A stretch of 64,000 nucleotides of DNA from Chara braunii (GCA_003427395.1 BFEA01000300.1:590764-654763), one strand, 5' to 3'. Shown: positions 45,853-57,655, counted from the first letter of the stretch. Notes: generated from the sequence alone by a model not told the origin. Program-made: numbers and translations.

Positions 45853-46120
45853 GTTAGTTGGCCGCCATTGCGGGGCCCTCAGGCGAACCAAGATAACAAG
45901 GCCCCCTCACGCAAGTCTGAGTGCACCCCTCTGAGAGTCTCTAAACCTCTTCCATCTGCCTTTCTTACTCCTAGTCTAGTCTATTGGTTACGAGGGGAAG
46001 GCGGCAGGTGGGATTGCAACCCGTAGGCCCGCATCAAGACTTTGTGGGGAGTCCACCCACCGATTGCGGGAGCTCTGCCGGAACCTAGGCGAGGTTCTGG
46101 AGGCAAGGAACCATCACGTA
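45853..46120 (+). other. Conserved central block of HAE-D
   Basis: Counterpart of 33685-33960: primer-site-like TTGGCCGCCATTGCGGGGCC, GGAAGGCGGCAGGTGGGATT and CCCACCGATTGCGGGAGCTC in the same order and spacing. Confidence 0.7.
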
Positions 46121-46369
46121 ACTTCTTTCTAACTGTATACTCCCACTACGCCCAGGTTGTTTATCCCCTATAGCTTGACTGATGTATGCTTGCCTGTCCC
46201 TATGGTTGTTGCTTTTTAGTCAGGACTTAATTAGACAAAGTAAATGAGGGCATGTATAAAGCCAAGTTCCAACTTCTTTGACTGATTGAAAGCAGATTGT
46301 GGGATTGCATCTGGGGGTAGGGTGGGAGAAAGACAATATTGCATGAAGTTTGACTGGGTCAACAGAAGG

Positions 46370-47005
46370 CTGGACCAGTTCCATAAGTTTGGGAAGGTCA
46401 GTGCTGTGTTTTATTTTGTATTGCCTGAAGAACCAGACAAATCCATAAGTTTTGGTGGTCTGGTTGCTCTAACTTGTGAGGGCTGAATGTGATTGCTTCT
46501 TCAGGCGCCAGTCAAATCCATAAGTTTGGGTAGTCTAGCGACCTTATTTATTTGGGGGTTTTGACAGTTTCTTTGGTTTCTGAACGAGGAGGGGAGCATG
46601 TCCCATTAGTTTGGGTGGCTCTACCTCTTCCTGCTTCGGTCTAGAGAAATAAACCAGCCTGAGGACCAAGACATGTTCCATAAGTTTGGGTGGTCTTGGT
46701 CCAACGCCTCGCACGTGCTGGAACCGGAAGACTATAACTTTGATATACTTTACTATTAACTAAGAATAAACTTGTGGTACGAAGGCGCAGGCTGAGTCTT
46801 GAGCTGAAGATAATCGGCTCAGCTATATGCTACCTCAAAAGACTAAGTGTAGACAAATTATATAAACTTTGGATATTAAATAGCTCAGGGCGACTAGGGC
46901 ATCCTGGTCCTATGCCCAAAGAAGAGAAAAGTTGTTGTGCCCTGTGTCTGTGTATACTTTTTGGCTGGGCTAGACATGTTCCATAAGTTTGGGTGGTGTA
47001 GCCTT
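46370..47005 (+). repeat. Type-2 stem-loop array of HAE-D
   Basis: Loops read TCCATAAGTTTGGGTGG. Stems include CTGGACC/AGGTCAG (about 46369-46402), AACCAGAC/GTCTGGTT (about 46432-46470), GAGC/GCTC (about 46587-46615), GGACCAAGAC/GTCTTGGTCC (46663-46702, 10 bp perfect, outer GAGG/CCTC), the GACTAGG-GCAT-CCTGGTC hairpin with GGGC/GCCC (46888-46917) and GGCTAGAC/GTGTAGCC (about 46966-47000). Confidence 0.85.
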
Positions 47006-47299
47006 ATGCCCTATGTAAGTTGGGTATAAAGGACAAATCATTGAAAGGCTATGAACTATTATTTGCTAAAGTAACTTGGGGATGGTGAGAGAGTGCATGT
47101 CTGTGGTTTGGCCTGCATGTGACTGAGTGATGCCACTTCTTAGTCTGAGTTTGGATTTTGATAGGTAGTTGTTGTAGTTGCTCGCCACGTGCTAGAGCGA
47201 TAGGAGTTAGAGTCTTTTCCTGCATTTTCTAGGCTCGTTTTTTTTTTTTTTACTTAGATCAATTTTTGCATTTTCTGTGATCTTTTGAGTCGTACTTGG

Positions 47300-47840
47300 T
47301 CTTGTAAAAATCTTGGTAAGCCACTTTCCCTATGGGAAGCGCTGCCGAAATTTCTACAAAATCAAGGAGTTCGTAAAAACTTTGACTTTTTCAGGATCCG
47401 GCCTTGATGACTCCCTTGACTTGGTAAGAATCTGAGGAGTCTCCCTTTCTAAAGGAGGTGCTGCCCAAATTTTTACTAATTCAGGGAGTTAGCCAAAATT
47501 GGGCCCTGAAGGATCAAAGTCACTTTCTGATCCCAGACTTGGCCTTGTATAAATCTTGGACTAACACTTTCTCTACGGGAAGCGCTGCCGAAATTTCTAC
47601 AAACCTAAGGAGTTGGTTGGGATTCTATCTGACAGAACTTAGGCGTTATGTCTAAATTCAATTCTGACTTAGTATGAATCTGGGAAGCCTTCCTCCCTGA
47701 GGGGAGTGCTGCCCAAATTTTTGCTAAGCCAGGGAGTTAGACAGATTTTGGCTTCTGGAATCCAAAAGTTTGATTTTTAGGCTAGTATATTTTCTGCGAT
47801 GTCATTTTTCCTACGGGAAGCGCTGCCGAAATTTTCCTAA
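47300..47840 (+). repeat. Type-3 stem-loops of HAE-D, five units
   Basis: Units near 47317, 47415, 47543, 47680 and 47800 alternate between CGCTGCCGAAATTT and TGCTGCCCAAATTTT 3' arms, each with a matching 5' arm and an apex such as CTTTCCC-TAT-GGGAAG or CTCCC-TGA-GGGGAG. Confidence 0.8.
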
Positions 47841-49631
47841 GTTAGAGGAGTTAGCCTATATTTAGACCGGTGGCGACATATGTAGGGGAGGCTATGGCGA
47901 AATCCACCTTACGTTGAATGCTAGCTACGGGTAGACTTAGGCTTAGTCAGATATGATGACTAAGTAGGGTGAGGATATGGAAATTACTCCCCCGGGCCGT
48001 ATAGACTTAGTTTGAGGTTGGCCTGTCTTGTGTTACAGGTCGCTTTGATCGGTCGCGTCAGGACGGAGACTAGACTCAGTTGATCCTACAAGGATCGCTT
48101 ACTGTTATCACAGATAACAGGTCGGTTGCCGACTCGTCGGTTTACAACTCAACCTAACCCACTCTCCTTGCTCAACCTAAAGAGGCTTCAGCCCTGGTGA
48201 TCTTTTCTGTTTTGTTAAGGTTTCACCCGGACTTTTATTGAATGGCCATTTAACAAAGGTACTGCGTATTTACTTAAGGTTGGTTGGCTGGAGGTTGGGG
48301 CTTATATGGCTGAGGCAAAGGGTATGAGCATAGAGATTGGTTGGGGTTGACTCCGTATAGTGTATGGACTTCTGTTTGACTGTTCGATGTGATTGCAAGT
48401 ATGTTCTGTGACTTGGATTATTAAATTGGACTGCCCTGCGATCTTATATATGTGCATGAGGAGACCCACTGTGATTGTGAGATGTGATCGTCACACGTTC
48501 ATTCCCATATGTGTATATATGTGTGTATATGTGTATGTATACGTACCTATGTAGGGTACTTGTGTGGCCTGTAGGGTCCGCGTGTTAGGGACCTAATCCA
48601 GGGTTGGAATGAATAGAAAGGAGGGAATGACCCCTCTATATATATATATGCTTTCTTGTTGGGATTTATTTTGGTAGAACGATAAAGTTCCGGGCGGAAG
48701 GGTCAGCGTATCGCTGGTGATGCGCCAGACAACTCACCACCGCTCTAAACCCCTTTCTGCCCTAGGGACCGTCTTACCCCGCACCCTTTGGGACACCTAA
48801 GGGTACAAAAGGCGGTAAAGCCCTCATGCCGGTTTTGCGCCCGCTAAAGGGTTACCCCATCTCGGCGCGCACGTCAGCCGACGCCTGAGCATCGGAAGCG
48901 TCTGCATGGCTCGGAATAAGCCATTTGGGTATGGGCACCACATAATGCGCCGTCATCGCAGTTACTCACGTAGAGCTGCATAGTGAATTGGTATGCGTGG
49001 ATCCTACGTTCGAGCGATCTTATACTAAACCTCGCGTACGGCAGTTACCGACTTCCACTACGTAAAGTTATGGGTTGGATACAAAGGGACTAGGAGTGTG
49101 TCGCATTGTACATCCTTTGTGTCGTTCAGTACTCGTGTGTGTGTGTGTGCGTGCTTTACTTTTGTGTACCTTATAGTGCTGTGTGCGTGGCGCGTGGGAT
49201 ACGGCCTAGTCGACCGGCGACGAGCCGCGCTTGGGACCTCAGCCCCCCCAAGATGTCGGTTCGCGTGCGGGTCCGATAGGGGCGTAGTACCGCGCGTACC
49301 CCTTATGCTACAGCGAACAAGAAACGCCCTCGGCTGGTCCACCTCTGCGATTGCAGCTGATCAGCTTTCGTACTATGGACTGGTAGCTCAGCGGGGATAC
49401 GCCCACCGAAGGGAGGTGACAGCTCCCGTAAGGTGGAGGTAGGTCGTGCCTCGCGTAGGCCCTGTCCTGTCGTAGGGGCTCGCGAGAGGTATGGCTGGTG
49501 CACCCGGCCGGAGTGGCTTATGGAAGCTCCATGTATATATCACAATGAGGATGTGTACTCTGACTCCTGCATGACGCGGCCGGGAGGGTCCCGCGCTACC
49601 GATGAGTGGTGCCGGACCGATGCGCACGACA

Positions 49632-52600
49632 ACGGATGTCTGAAAGCCCAACGGTGCTCAAGCCACATCAATGTCAAGCCCCAAAATCAACAGTGGCAAT
49701 TGTTTGTTGTTAAAGAGAGCAACAACACCTCCCGGGGGCATAGCAGCAGAAGAAGCTGCTCTAAATCCCCCACCTGGTCACTAATTGCAATAGCTTAAAT
49801 CTACAACAATATATTCACTGTAGCAGCTCAAAATAACAACAATGCTAGGTTGAGAAGCACAGTAGTAAGTCTCAGAAAGCAGCAATAGAAGTTATCGTCC
49901 TACGGCTCGACAACCAAGGCCAACACCATGGCCCACGAGGCAATTAGTAGCAACCTTCAATGTGGCCACAAAAGACAGTGTCACTCAAGTCGACAAGCAC
50001 TCAGATAGGCACACATTCCGTACACAAAACTCATAAATCCACTATGTGTCTCAATCTGCATTTTCCTTTTGCCCTTCTCCTCTTCCTTTACTGTCGTTCC
50101 TATCGTACGACCGCACCTGGCCATCCGAACTGCTAGGTACGGTCGTTCCTATCGCATGACCGCACTTGGTCATCCGAACAGCCAGGTTCATGATCATGCT
50201 GAAGATCATAATCCTCACGAAGAGTAGCCAGGCTCCTAGGACTACAGGTGAACTCCCCCTTCAAAGGTCAGTTCCAGTGGCATGGTGCGAGCATACTATG
50301 CAATCCGACTCAGCCTGCCGCATCCATTCCCTCGATTGGCTGCGAACAATTGCAACCAGCCCCGTCCAGCTGAATTGGTTGTGGACAACCTACTCTCTCT
50401 TTTCCTCTCTGTCTCGCTCTCGCTCCCTCTCTCTCACCTCCTATTTGTCTGCACCTCTTCTCTCTTTCCTTCGTGACCACATCTTCTACCACCCGTACCT
50501 TACTACACCCCATGACAAAGTACATCAGCCCGAATTTTTTCCAAACCGTAGAGAAAACAATAACCACCGTGTCGAAAAACCATTATGGCGAGGAACACTG
50601 TAAAGCTTTGGATAACGTCAAGCACCGGCATAGTGCCGCAGACTGCTACAAGCGCGCGAAGGGGCGACCACGAACACGAGCAACTTGGCTATGACGTGAT
50701 TATGTAGACGATATGACCATGCGCCTGAAGAAGATGACCAACGAACCATCAGCAGGGTCATGATTTGGTGAGTAGGCTCCGCCCTACGACTTACCAAATG
50801 TGCAAAACGAGAATGAATCCTTCACCAAATCATTGGAGGACACATCTGCCATACTCTACCGCTCACCCGCATAGCGTGTTTAGCAACAGGAGGGCATCCG
50901 TCGTGACTTGTAGCAACTCAACTACTACCTTGACGAGCAAGACCGGCGAGGTAAAAACTACATGGTTACGACGAGGAGGGCTTGATCATTGTCGGGACGA
51001 AAACGAAATGTAAGTGTGAGCATTACAGGCTTCGCTCCACCGTCCATCAAACGTGCAAACGGAGAATGACTCTCCTGCTAGGATACGATAACATTCAGCA
51101 CATCCTCCATTAACTGCAAGGCATCAACGAGCAGTCCCCAGGTGAGCGTCATCGACCCCGACAACTCCCTTCCTCTCGGTCTTCTCCCTCTCATCGGCTT
51201 CCTCCTCTGATGTTTCTAACCATTCAATGCACCTGGTCCTGATGACGTCCTTATACGTACATAAAAGAACAGACAACAGTGCATGGAAGCACGTATGTGA
51301 CCACAGATCCATCAGGCAAACACTCTCTATCTTTACCCCGCTTCTCCGCGTACTCCATTGTTCCCTCTTCCTATCGCACGCTCACCCTTCGTTCATCCTT
51401 CTCGTTTGTTCTAACAATGACGAGCAACAAAATGGAGCGATGTGATGACAATGAACACTGTGTCTAAGATTATGAGTGCCAACTTCGAAGACCACGAGGA
51501 GTTTCAGGAGGACCACTTATGAACGCCACGAGCAAGGCGAGCGGCCCCGCTCCCCCACTGGTCTAATGTGCAAAATGAGAATGAATTTTCTGCTAAAAAA
51601 TAGAAAGATACAGTCACGGTTGTCATACCGTTTGCCTTCACTGAGCTATAACCATCTCGTCTACATATCAGGTAAGAATCGGAGGAGAAAAATAAAAAAA
51701 TAAACATAAGAATAAAAAGGATATGTAAATGAACCTTCGGTTAGATCACCGAAAGATACATTGCCAAGTACCCCCGCCTCGATATCACACATCCAACTCT
51801 CTCACTCATCTCCAGTCTCGCTCGTCCCTCTCACTCCATCTACCTGCCTGATGTGTTAGACTTGGATCCCGTCCCGGTCCAAGCGGTCTTTGCGGCCACC
51901 AGTAAGTGCGTATTGTCCGTCACTACAGATTGCTAACGCAGGTAAGTGCTGCCAACCCACGTAACCCTTCCCCCTTTCAGTTGTCCCGACCTCTCATAGC
52001 CTGTTTCTCATGTCGTGCACATAGCCAACACCGCGTCCAGATTCATGCAAAATAAAATAAAATAAAATAAAATAATGTTGACTTCAACCCATTACTCCCG
52101 CCTGACCTCTATAACTCATACCGACCAGACCGCTGCCCTAACGCCTGCTTTGAAACCCCTAGTTTGCATCTTAGTTTGCTCAAAATGGTCAGAAAATGAC
52201 CGAGATACAACAAATTTCACCTCTCCTCTTCGCTCTCTTCGACTCTCTCGCGGACCCAATTTTTTTCCTATCTCTTTGCATAGCACTCGAATGCACAAAT
52301 TGACTACACAATCCGATTCGCCCGGGGTAAGAACCCCAAAAGCGTCACTTCCCTCGCTCGATTCCGCCAAGAATCGAGCGAGCTATGCATCTTCCACCAT
52401 TCTCCGCTCACTCTTCTGCCATCTTCGACTTTGCCTTACATGCATCCGACGCAGCTCCCCGTCCAGGTTAATTTCCCTCAGTTCTTTCTTTCGTTACCAT
52501 GCTGCTGTAGGGTGCAAGACTGTGCGCTAACCCATTGTGCGTCAACCCAAACACCACGAAGAGTGTTGGTTGATACAAACCTCAGGGCCGCGACTGTGGA

Positions 52601-53448
52601 AGTCGAAATCCGCTAAGGAGTGTGTAACAACTGACCAGCCGAATAGATCAGCCCCGAGGCCGATGGCGCTGCGCTGCAGTGGGTAGGAAGGCGTGGGCCT
52701 GCTGCTAAGCCAACAACATGAGCCTGGGTGAAGCGGGTCCCGGTGCAGATCTTGGTGGTAGTAGCAAATATTCAAATGAGAACTTTGAAGGCCGAAGTGG
52801 AAATGAGTTTCACGGGCATACTCATACTCAAACCTCTCACAGCAGATGGTGGGTGGCGGACGATGTGCCCGCAGCGACCCCCGTCATCCAGGTTTCTTTC
52901 CGCCTCGTGGGTCAATTACCCACCGGCTCGTATGCACGTCGAACTCCCTGACCTGCGTTTTTCAAGGCGGGAAGGGTAAAGGAATTTCGCCATCATCCCG
53001 ATCATGCAGAAATTTTGACGGGCCCACCAAAACAACAACAACAACAACGCGTTCTCAAGGTCCTCGACGGCCACCCGTGTCCGACGACGTAGCAATTGAG
53101 CCAGGCCTATCGGTCGTGACGTCGGTCTTGGAACCGATCACCGAGTCAAAGACATAAAAAAAAAAAAGAAAAAGTAGGAAATAATAATAATAATAATAAT
53201 AATTATAAACGCACGGTAGTTCATAAAAAGTAAGGGGACCAGGGACCACACATCCCGTTGGCCTATGAAGCCGCACACACCCAGGTTGTGCATCGTTGCA
53301 CCTTGTCGTCAATTCCCAGCGCGCCCCGCTCACTCGGGCGAGGGCTCGACTCTCACCTGCGAGCGCGCCGTCATCTTTGGATGAAGCTTCACCGATGTGA
53401 CTTGCGGAAAGCACGCCAAATACCCTTGTAAGGGTATTTGGTACGACA
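49632..53448 (-). mobile_element. HAE-E segment 1 (5' terminus of the reverse element)
   Basis: On the minus strand it starts TGTCGTACCAAATACCC at 53448 and carries the 5' half of HAE to 49632, where HAE-D interrupts it. Shared landmarks with C include GGTCGAGGACCTTGAG (about 53060). Contains the stem CTCGCTCGATTC/GAATCGAGCGAG (52355-52384), the counterpart of hairpins at 32671 and 42512. Summed with segments 2 and 3 and removing duplicated target bases, HAE-E is about 7.69 kb. ORFs here are unconserved. Confidence 0.88.
53157..53205 (+). repeat. (A)n and (ATA)n microsatellites in HAE-E
   Basis: Homopolymer A with a (AAT)n run; HAE-D has a comparable TTA/T run at 41464-41490 near the same place. 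Confidence 0.9.
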
Positions 53449-53808
53449 ATGTGCAAACGGGGAGATGGCAACGGGAATCGAGAGACTGACTGCCGACTGA
53501 TCGAGAGACATAAAGACGATCGAAAAACTTCAAAATAAGATCCGAGATTATTGATGGTCATTGACCGTGACTGTGAGAGGAGCGAATCAGACGGTGGAAA
53601 TGACAATTTTACTACTAAGAATCACACTTTTAATTGGTTGGTACTAGAGAGAGTGTACATAAGGTAGATAAGCATCTCTACGCTTGCATGTCTGATGACA
53701 ATTGTACTTGCCATCCTATTTGCGGATCTGGACTGAAATGCGGTTCAAATTCGTACTATAAAATGTACGGTCATCCTAATTGACCTTGATATACTTATGT
53801 TAATTCTG
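53449..53808. other. Sequence right of HAE-E, nothing coding
   Basis: Begins with ATGT, the probable diverged target duplication of HAE-E. From about 53720 there is a diverged copy of the following fold-back (GAAATGCGGTTCAAATTCGT). Confidence 0.5.
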
Positions 53809-53900
53809 CACCTGAACAAAACATACGGTCATTATAGTGGTATCTGAACTCAAATGCGATCCAAATTCGTACTATAATGACCGTACGTTTTGTTCAGGTG
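53809..53900. repeat. 30-bp fold-back
   Basis: CACCTGAACAAAACATACGG... (53809-53838) is the reverse complement of 53871-53900 with one mismatch, around a 32-base loop. A partial copy of the loop and right arm lies 130 bp upstream. Confidence 0.95.
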
Positions 53901-54307
53901 AAGAAGGTAGTTCGATAAGGTAGATGATTTTCTTAGAACGAGCATTGAATCTCCTTCTTATCCTTGTTGGGTATCTTGATATATCAACTGGATATATGAA
54001 AATTGGATGTATGAGATGGGGGATATCAATTGGATATAAAAAGGGAAGGAGTAAGGTGGGGTGTGGGGAGTAAAGTCAACTTCGAGTGAATACTCGCCGA
54101 ATAGCAGGAGAGAGGTGTTACACATGAGGCAGACGACTGTTGGGTGATGAGCAGAGCGATCGTGTGTGAGGGCTAGTAACGAGCTTGTATATCGCCGAGT
54201 TCCAGGGAAAGGAAGTGGGGAGAAGACGGGGAAGAGTGAGGCTGGAGGGGGGAGGAGGAGGGGAGGGGGAATCGAAGGAAGACGAACATTGGAGGGAGTA
54301 TGAGGGT
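53901..54307. other. Intergenic sequence, nothing recognised
   Basis: Repeated TTGGATAT words near 53980-54035; overlapping antisense ORFs without motifs. Confidence 0.4.
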
Positions 54308-54490
54308 GGCATTTCAACTCTGAGGGGGGAACCAACCCGACAAATGTGTGGGCGGATGAGATGTACCTTGGACCAGGAGACGGTCCTGCGGGCGGCCGTA
54401 TGTGGCATTTCAGCTATGAGGGGGGAACCAACCAGACACCTGTAGGCGGATGAGATGTACCTTGGACCAGAAGACGGTCCAACGGGGCGA
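54308..54490 (+). repeat. Tandem duplication, 96-bp period
   Basis: GGCATTTCA-CT-TGAGGGGGGAACCAACC...GATGAGATGTACCTTGGACC occurs at 54308 and 54404. Confidence 0.9.
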
Positions 54491-54669
54491 CGACATGCAT
54501 CCCGATTGTTGGATCGATCATGACAGGTCTGTCGTTGTCCTCCTCCTCTGCCGCCTGGCTTTTTTTTCTTTTTCCTTTGTTTTTTTTATGTTTTGTAGGG
54601 TACCTGCTCTCGTTTTTGTTGGGTGCTTTCTCTCGCTGACGCTTCCTCTTTATTCCCTTTATTGTTAAT

Positions 54670-56930
54670 CGATTAAGTAGAGAGTCAACTGCAGGGATAA
54701 CAAGATAACATGCCAGAGGAGATAGACTAGGGGAAAGGACAACCAAGGCGAGACACGAGAGGGAGGTAAGAGGTGAGAGAGGCAGCTTGAGATAGATCGG
54801 AGAAAGAATAGGCAAGAGATACAAAAGACAAAATGGCGATCATAGGAGAGGCGAAAAGGCGGAAGGCAGTGAAGAGGAAAAGATGCAATCGAGAAGAGGA
54901 GCAAGAGATAATAGAAGTCAGGAAAGAGGTGAGAGAAGAGGGTAGATGAAGGACATGTGTAAAACAAACCAGAGAAAGGCGAGGAGTGCGACACCAACGA
55001 AAGAAATGTAAATGAGAGAACCAAAGTGCATTACACAAGATATAATAGACAAAGAGTGGAGACAAAAACAAGACATGAGGATGACAGAAGAAGGGAGAGA
55101 CCAGGGAGAGCGCAGACAGATGAGAAGATGGAGGGAAAGGAATAACAGTACCGGAGAAGCCCGAGAAGGGCAAACAGAAGATGACGAGAGGGGGAAGAGC
55201 TGCGGGAAGGGAGAGGGGAGTAGGGAGATGTAATAAGGACGGGGAAAGACAACGAAAAGCGTGGAGAGGCGCAAGAAGGGAAAGACACGGAAGAGGGGCA
55301 AGATAGTAGGTAGAGGAGAGGGAGGGGACAAACAAAGATCTAAAGTTCAAAAGGGGGCGAAAGACGGCAGGACGACAAAAAACAAGCAAAGGAAGAAAAG
55401 ATAGAGACAATAGAGGCAAGAGAACGCAGGGAACATAAAAGGAGGCGAGATGAAAGAAGTGGCAAAATAGAAGCGACGACCCAACGGGTGAGATAACAAA
55501 GAGAGTAGAAAGATACGAGAGTAAGAGAAGATACAAAAGAGCTAAAGTAAGGACGACATGGGTTCAAAGAAGTGACGGAAAAGACAGCAGACCTAGGAGA
55601 AAAAAAGGAGAGGGAGGAGAGAGGGTAGTAGCGAGAGTCGAACGGCAAGGGGCGAGCGAGAAACACGAGGCAGAAACCGAAATGGTGGGGATGGCAGGAA
55701 GAAAAAATAGGACGTGAGGTGTAGACTACAATCCCGCGAAACAGTATACGGGTGAGGTTGGAAAAGCAGAAAGGCAGCAGGGGTGGATGGGGGGAGGAAC
55801 AAGGTTAAGAAAACCAGCTTAAAAAGAACAGGGATGAGAGGACAGAGGGGGAAAAGAGGGAAGAGAGTTGGGAAGAGCACAGGGAAGGGAACGAGAAAGA
55901 ACAGGGGGGAGCAGAGGAAAGTGAAATATGAAAGAGAACGCGGAGGAACAAAGGTAAGAAGTGGGAAGAGTGCGAGAACATCGGGGAGAGAACCGAGGGA
56001 AGATGAAGGAAGACAAAGCCGGAGGGAGAAAATAGGGAAGAGAACAATGGGGAGAGGACGGGAGAGAAGAGGGGGGAGAAGACAGCGGGAGAAAACAAGG
56101 GGGAGAAGACAGTGGGAGGGAACAGGGAAGAGTGAAGAGGGAGAATAGGGTGAAGGGCGGAAGGAGAAACATGGGAAGAGAGGGGGCAGAGACTGCAGGG
56201 GGAGCCAAGGCGAGGGGCAGAGAATACAAGGCAGACAAGAAGGGAGGGCCAAAGAATACAGGGTAGGCAAGATGGTAGAGGAGTGTCACGTGAAGAATGA
56301 GAAGCAGACATAAGAGAATCGGTCAAGATATGTAGAGTAGAAGAGCGAGGTCAGCAAGGAAAGACAAGAGACGAAAGGAGTGAGGTTCAAGGAGAGGACG
56401 AGCATGATAGGATTAGACGGGGAGGGAGGTAAGAAAGAGTATAAAGAGGAGGGTGGAGAAAGGACATCCGAGATGTAAGCTTTGGGGACGAAAAAGAGGG
56501 GAGAGTGCCGAGAAATGGAAATAAAGAAACGAGAAGAGGGAGAAAATACAGAAGGCAGATAGAAAACAGGAAAAGAAAACAGGAAGGGAGGCGGGAAGAC
56601 AAAAGGTCAAAGAACTGAAGGAATAGAAAAAGGTATGGGAAAGACTGGGAGAAACTGCAATAGACGAAGAGATTTCGGTACATATGGTACGAGAGAGAGA
56701 ATAAGGGAGAAGGGAATACGCAAGAGACTGCAGAGAGACTCGAACGTCAGGGTTTATGGCAAGCGCAATGGACTAGAGAACCCAACATGGGGGGAAGGGC
56801 AAGGTGTCCGATTACGGAACAGACATGAGACTAAGAAAGCAGAGGGAACATGAGCGATAACATAGGACACAAAAACCTAAAATGAGAAAAGGAAAAGATG
56901 AGGAAAAAAATGTTAGATTAGCGAAATCAG
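54670..56930 (+). repeat. Purine-rich tract, about 2.2 kb
   Basis: The plus strand is dominated by A and G (words such as GGAAGAG, GAGAGG, AAGAGA) with scattered C and T. The minus strand therefore shows long ORFs up to 269 codons composed of S, L, P, F and C, in all three frames at once; they have no other signal and are artefacts of composition. Not a simple short-period repeat. Confidence 0.9.
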
Positions 56931-57475
56931 CACACTAGAAGGAGGGAGGGAAAATCCTTCCTATCCAATATCCCTCATACTTCGCCACTTGCCAGATCAT
57001 TCACTGACACGATTGTGTCAAACTTGAGGCAGGCAACACTGCCAGTGGATCCGGTCTACCACTCTGGAGATTCAACAGTGTTCGCCTTCAAAGTCAAATC
57101 CGCGTCCACAACACAATCATCAATCAACAAACAAACTAGGGGTTGCGCACTCGTGCCCTCACAATAAGTCAATCAATTTCTTTGTCGTTCGTTCTACCTG
57201 TCCTCCGCTCGGGTCTAAACAGCGGTCGGAAGGGTGGTGAAATTGTTGGCCCAATGCATGGGGAACGGGCAGTTGTTGCTTGCGAAGGACTGGTAACTGG
57301 CCGTAGGCGGCCTAGGAGGATGCGGTCCTTGAGTGGAATTTTTTCAAAATCGAAACGCCGTAGACCACTTTTTTCGAATAGAAGGGCACTTCGAATAGAC
57401 AAGGCATGCGTTGTATTCGAAGACAACATGTACCTTTTCTATTCTAATTGAATAGATTGACGTGCTGCATGCTAC

Positions 57476-57477
<2 letters not shown>
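56931..57477. other. Intergenic sequence with no clear gene
   Basis: ORFs of 86-102 codons overlap on opposite strands (57143-57451). CTCGTGCCCTCACAATAAGTCAATCA near 57149 recurs in diverged form near 58072, so this is repeat-derived. Confidence 0.4.
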
Positions 57478-57560
<83 letters not shown>

Positions 57561-57561
57561 N

Positions 57562-57602
<41 letters not shown>

Positions 57603-57655
57603 ACACACTCTCTCTCACTCACTCACTCGCTCACTCACTCACTCACTCACTCACT
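57478..57655 (+). repeat. (CT)n-(AC)n-(ACTC)n microsatellite with an N
   Basis: About 55 CT units with an unresolved base at 57561, then CA and ACTC repeats. Confidence 0.98.

Larger units (their letters stand above)
40804..49631 (+). mobile_element. HAE-D: complete hairpin-array element, 8828 bp
   Basis: Starts TGTCGGTGCGAATACCC and ends GATGCGCACGACA, so the outer 9-10 bases form an imperfect inverted repeat. ACGG flanks it on both sides (40800-40803 and 49632-49635). It lies inside HAE-E. Its 5' half (to about 45853) is about 1.9 kb longer than that of HAE-C; the 3' half matches C in length. No conserved ORF. Confidence 0.9.

Noticed and set aside
29974-53448. Large palindromes (C facing part of E, D facing part of E) as an assembly artefact or fold-back transposon
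   Set aside because: The inverted pieces join perfectly into one element once C and D are excised with their 4-bp duplications, so nested insertion explains them.
54727-55536. 269-codon and other S/L/P/F-rich minus-strand ORFs
   Set aside because: They are translations of the purine-rich tract, open in all three minus frames, without motifs.
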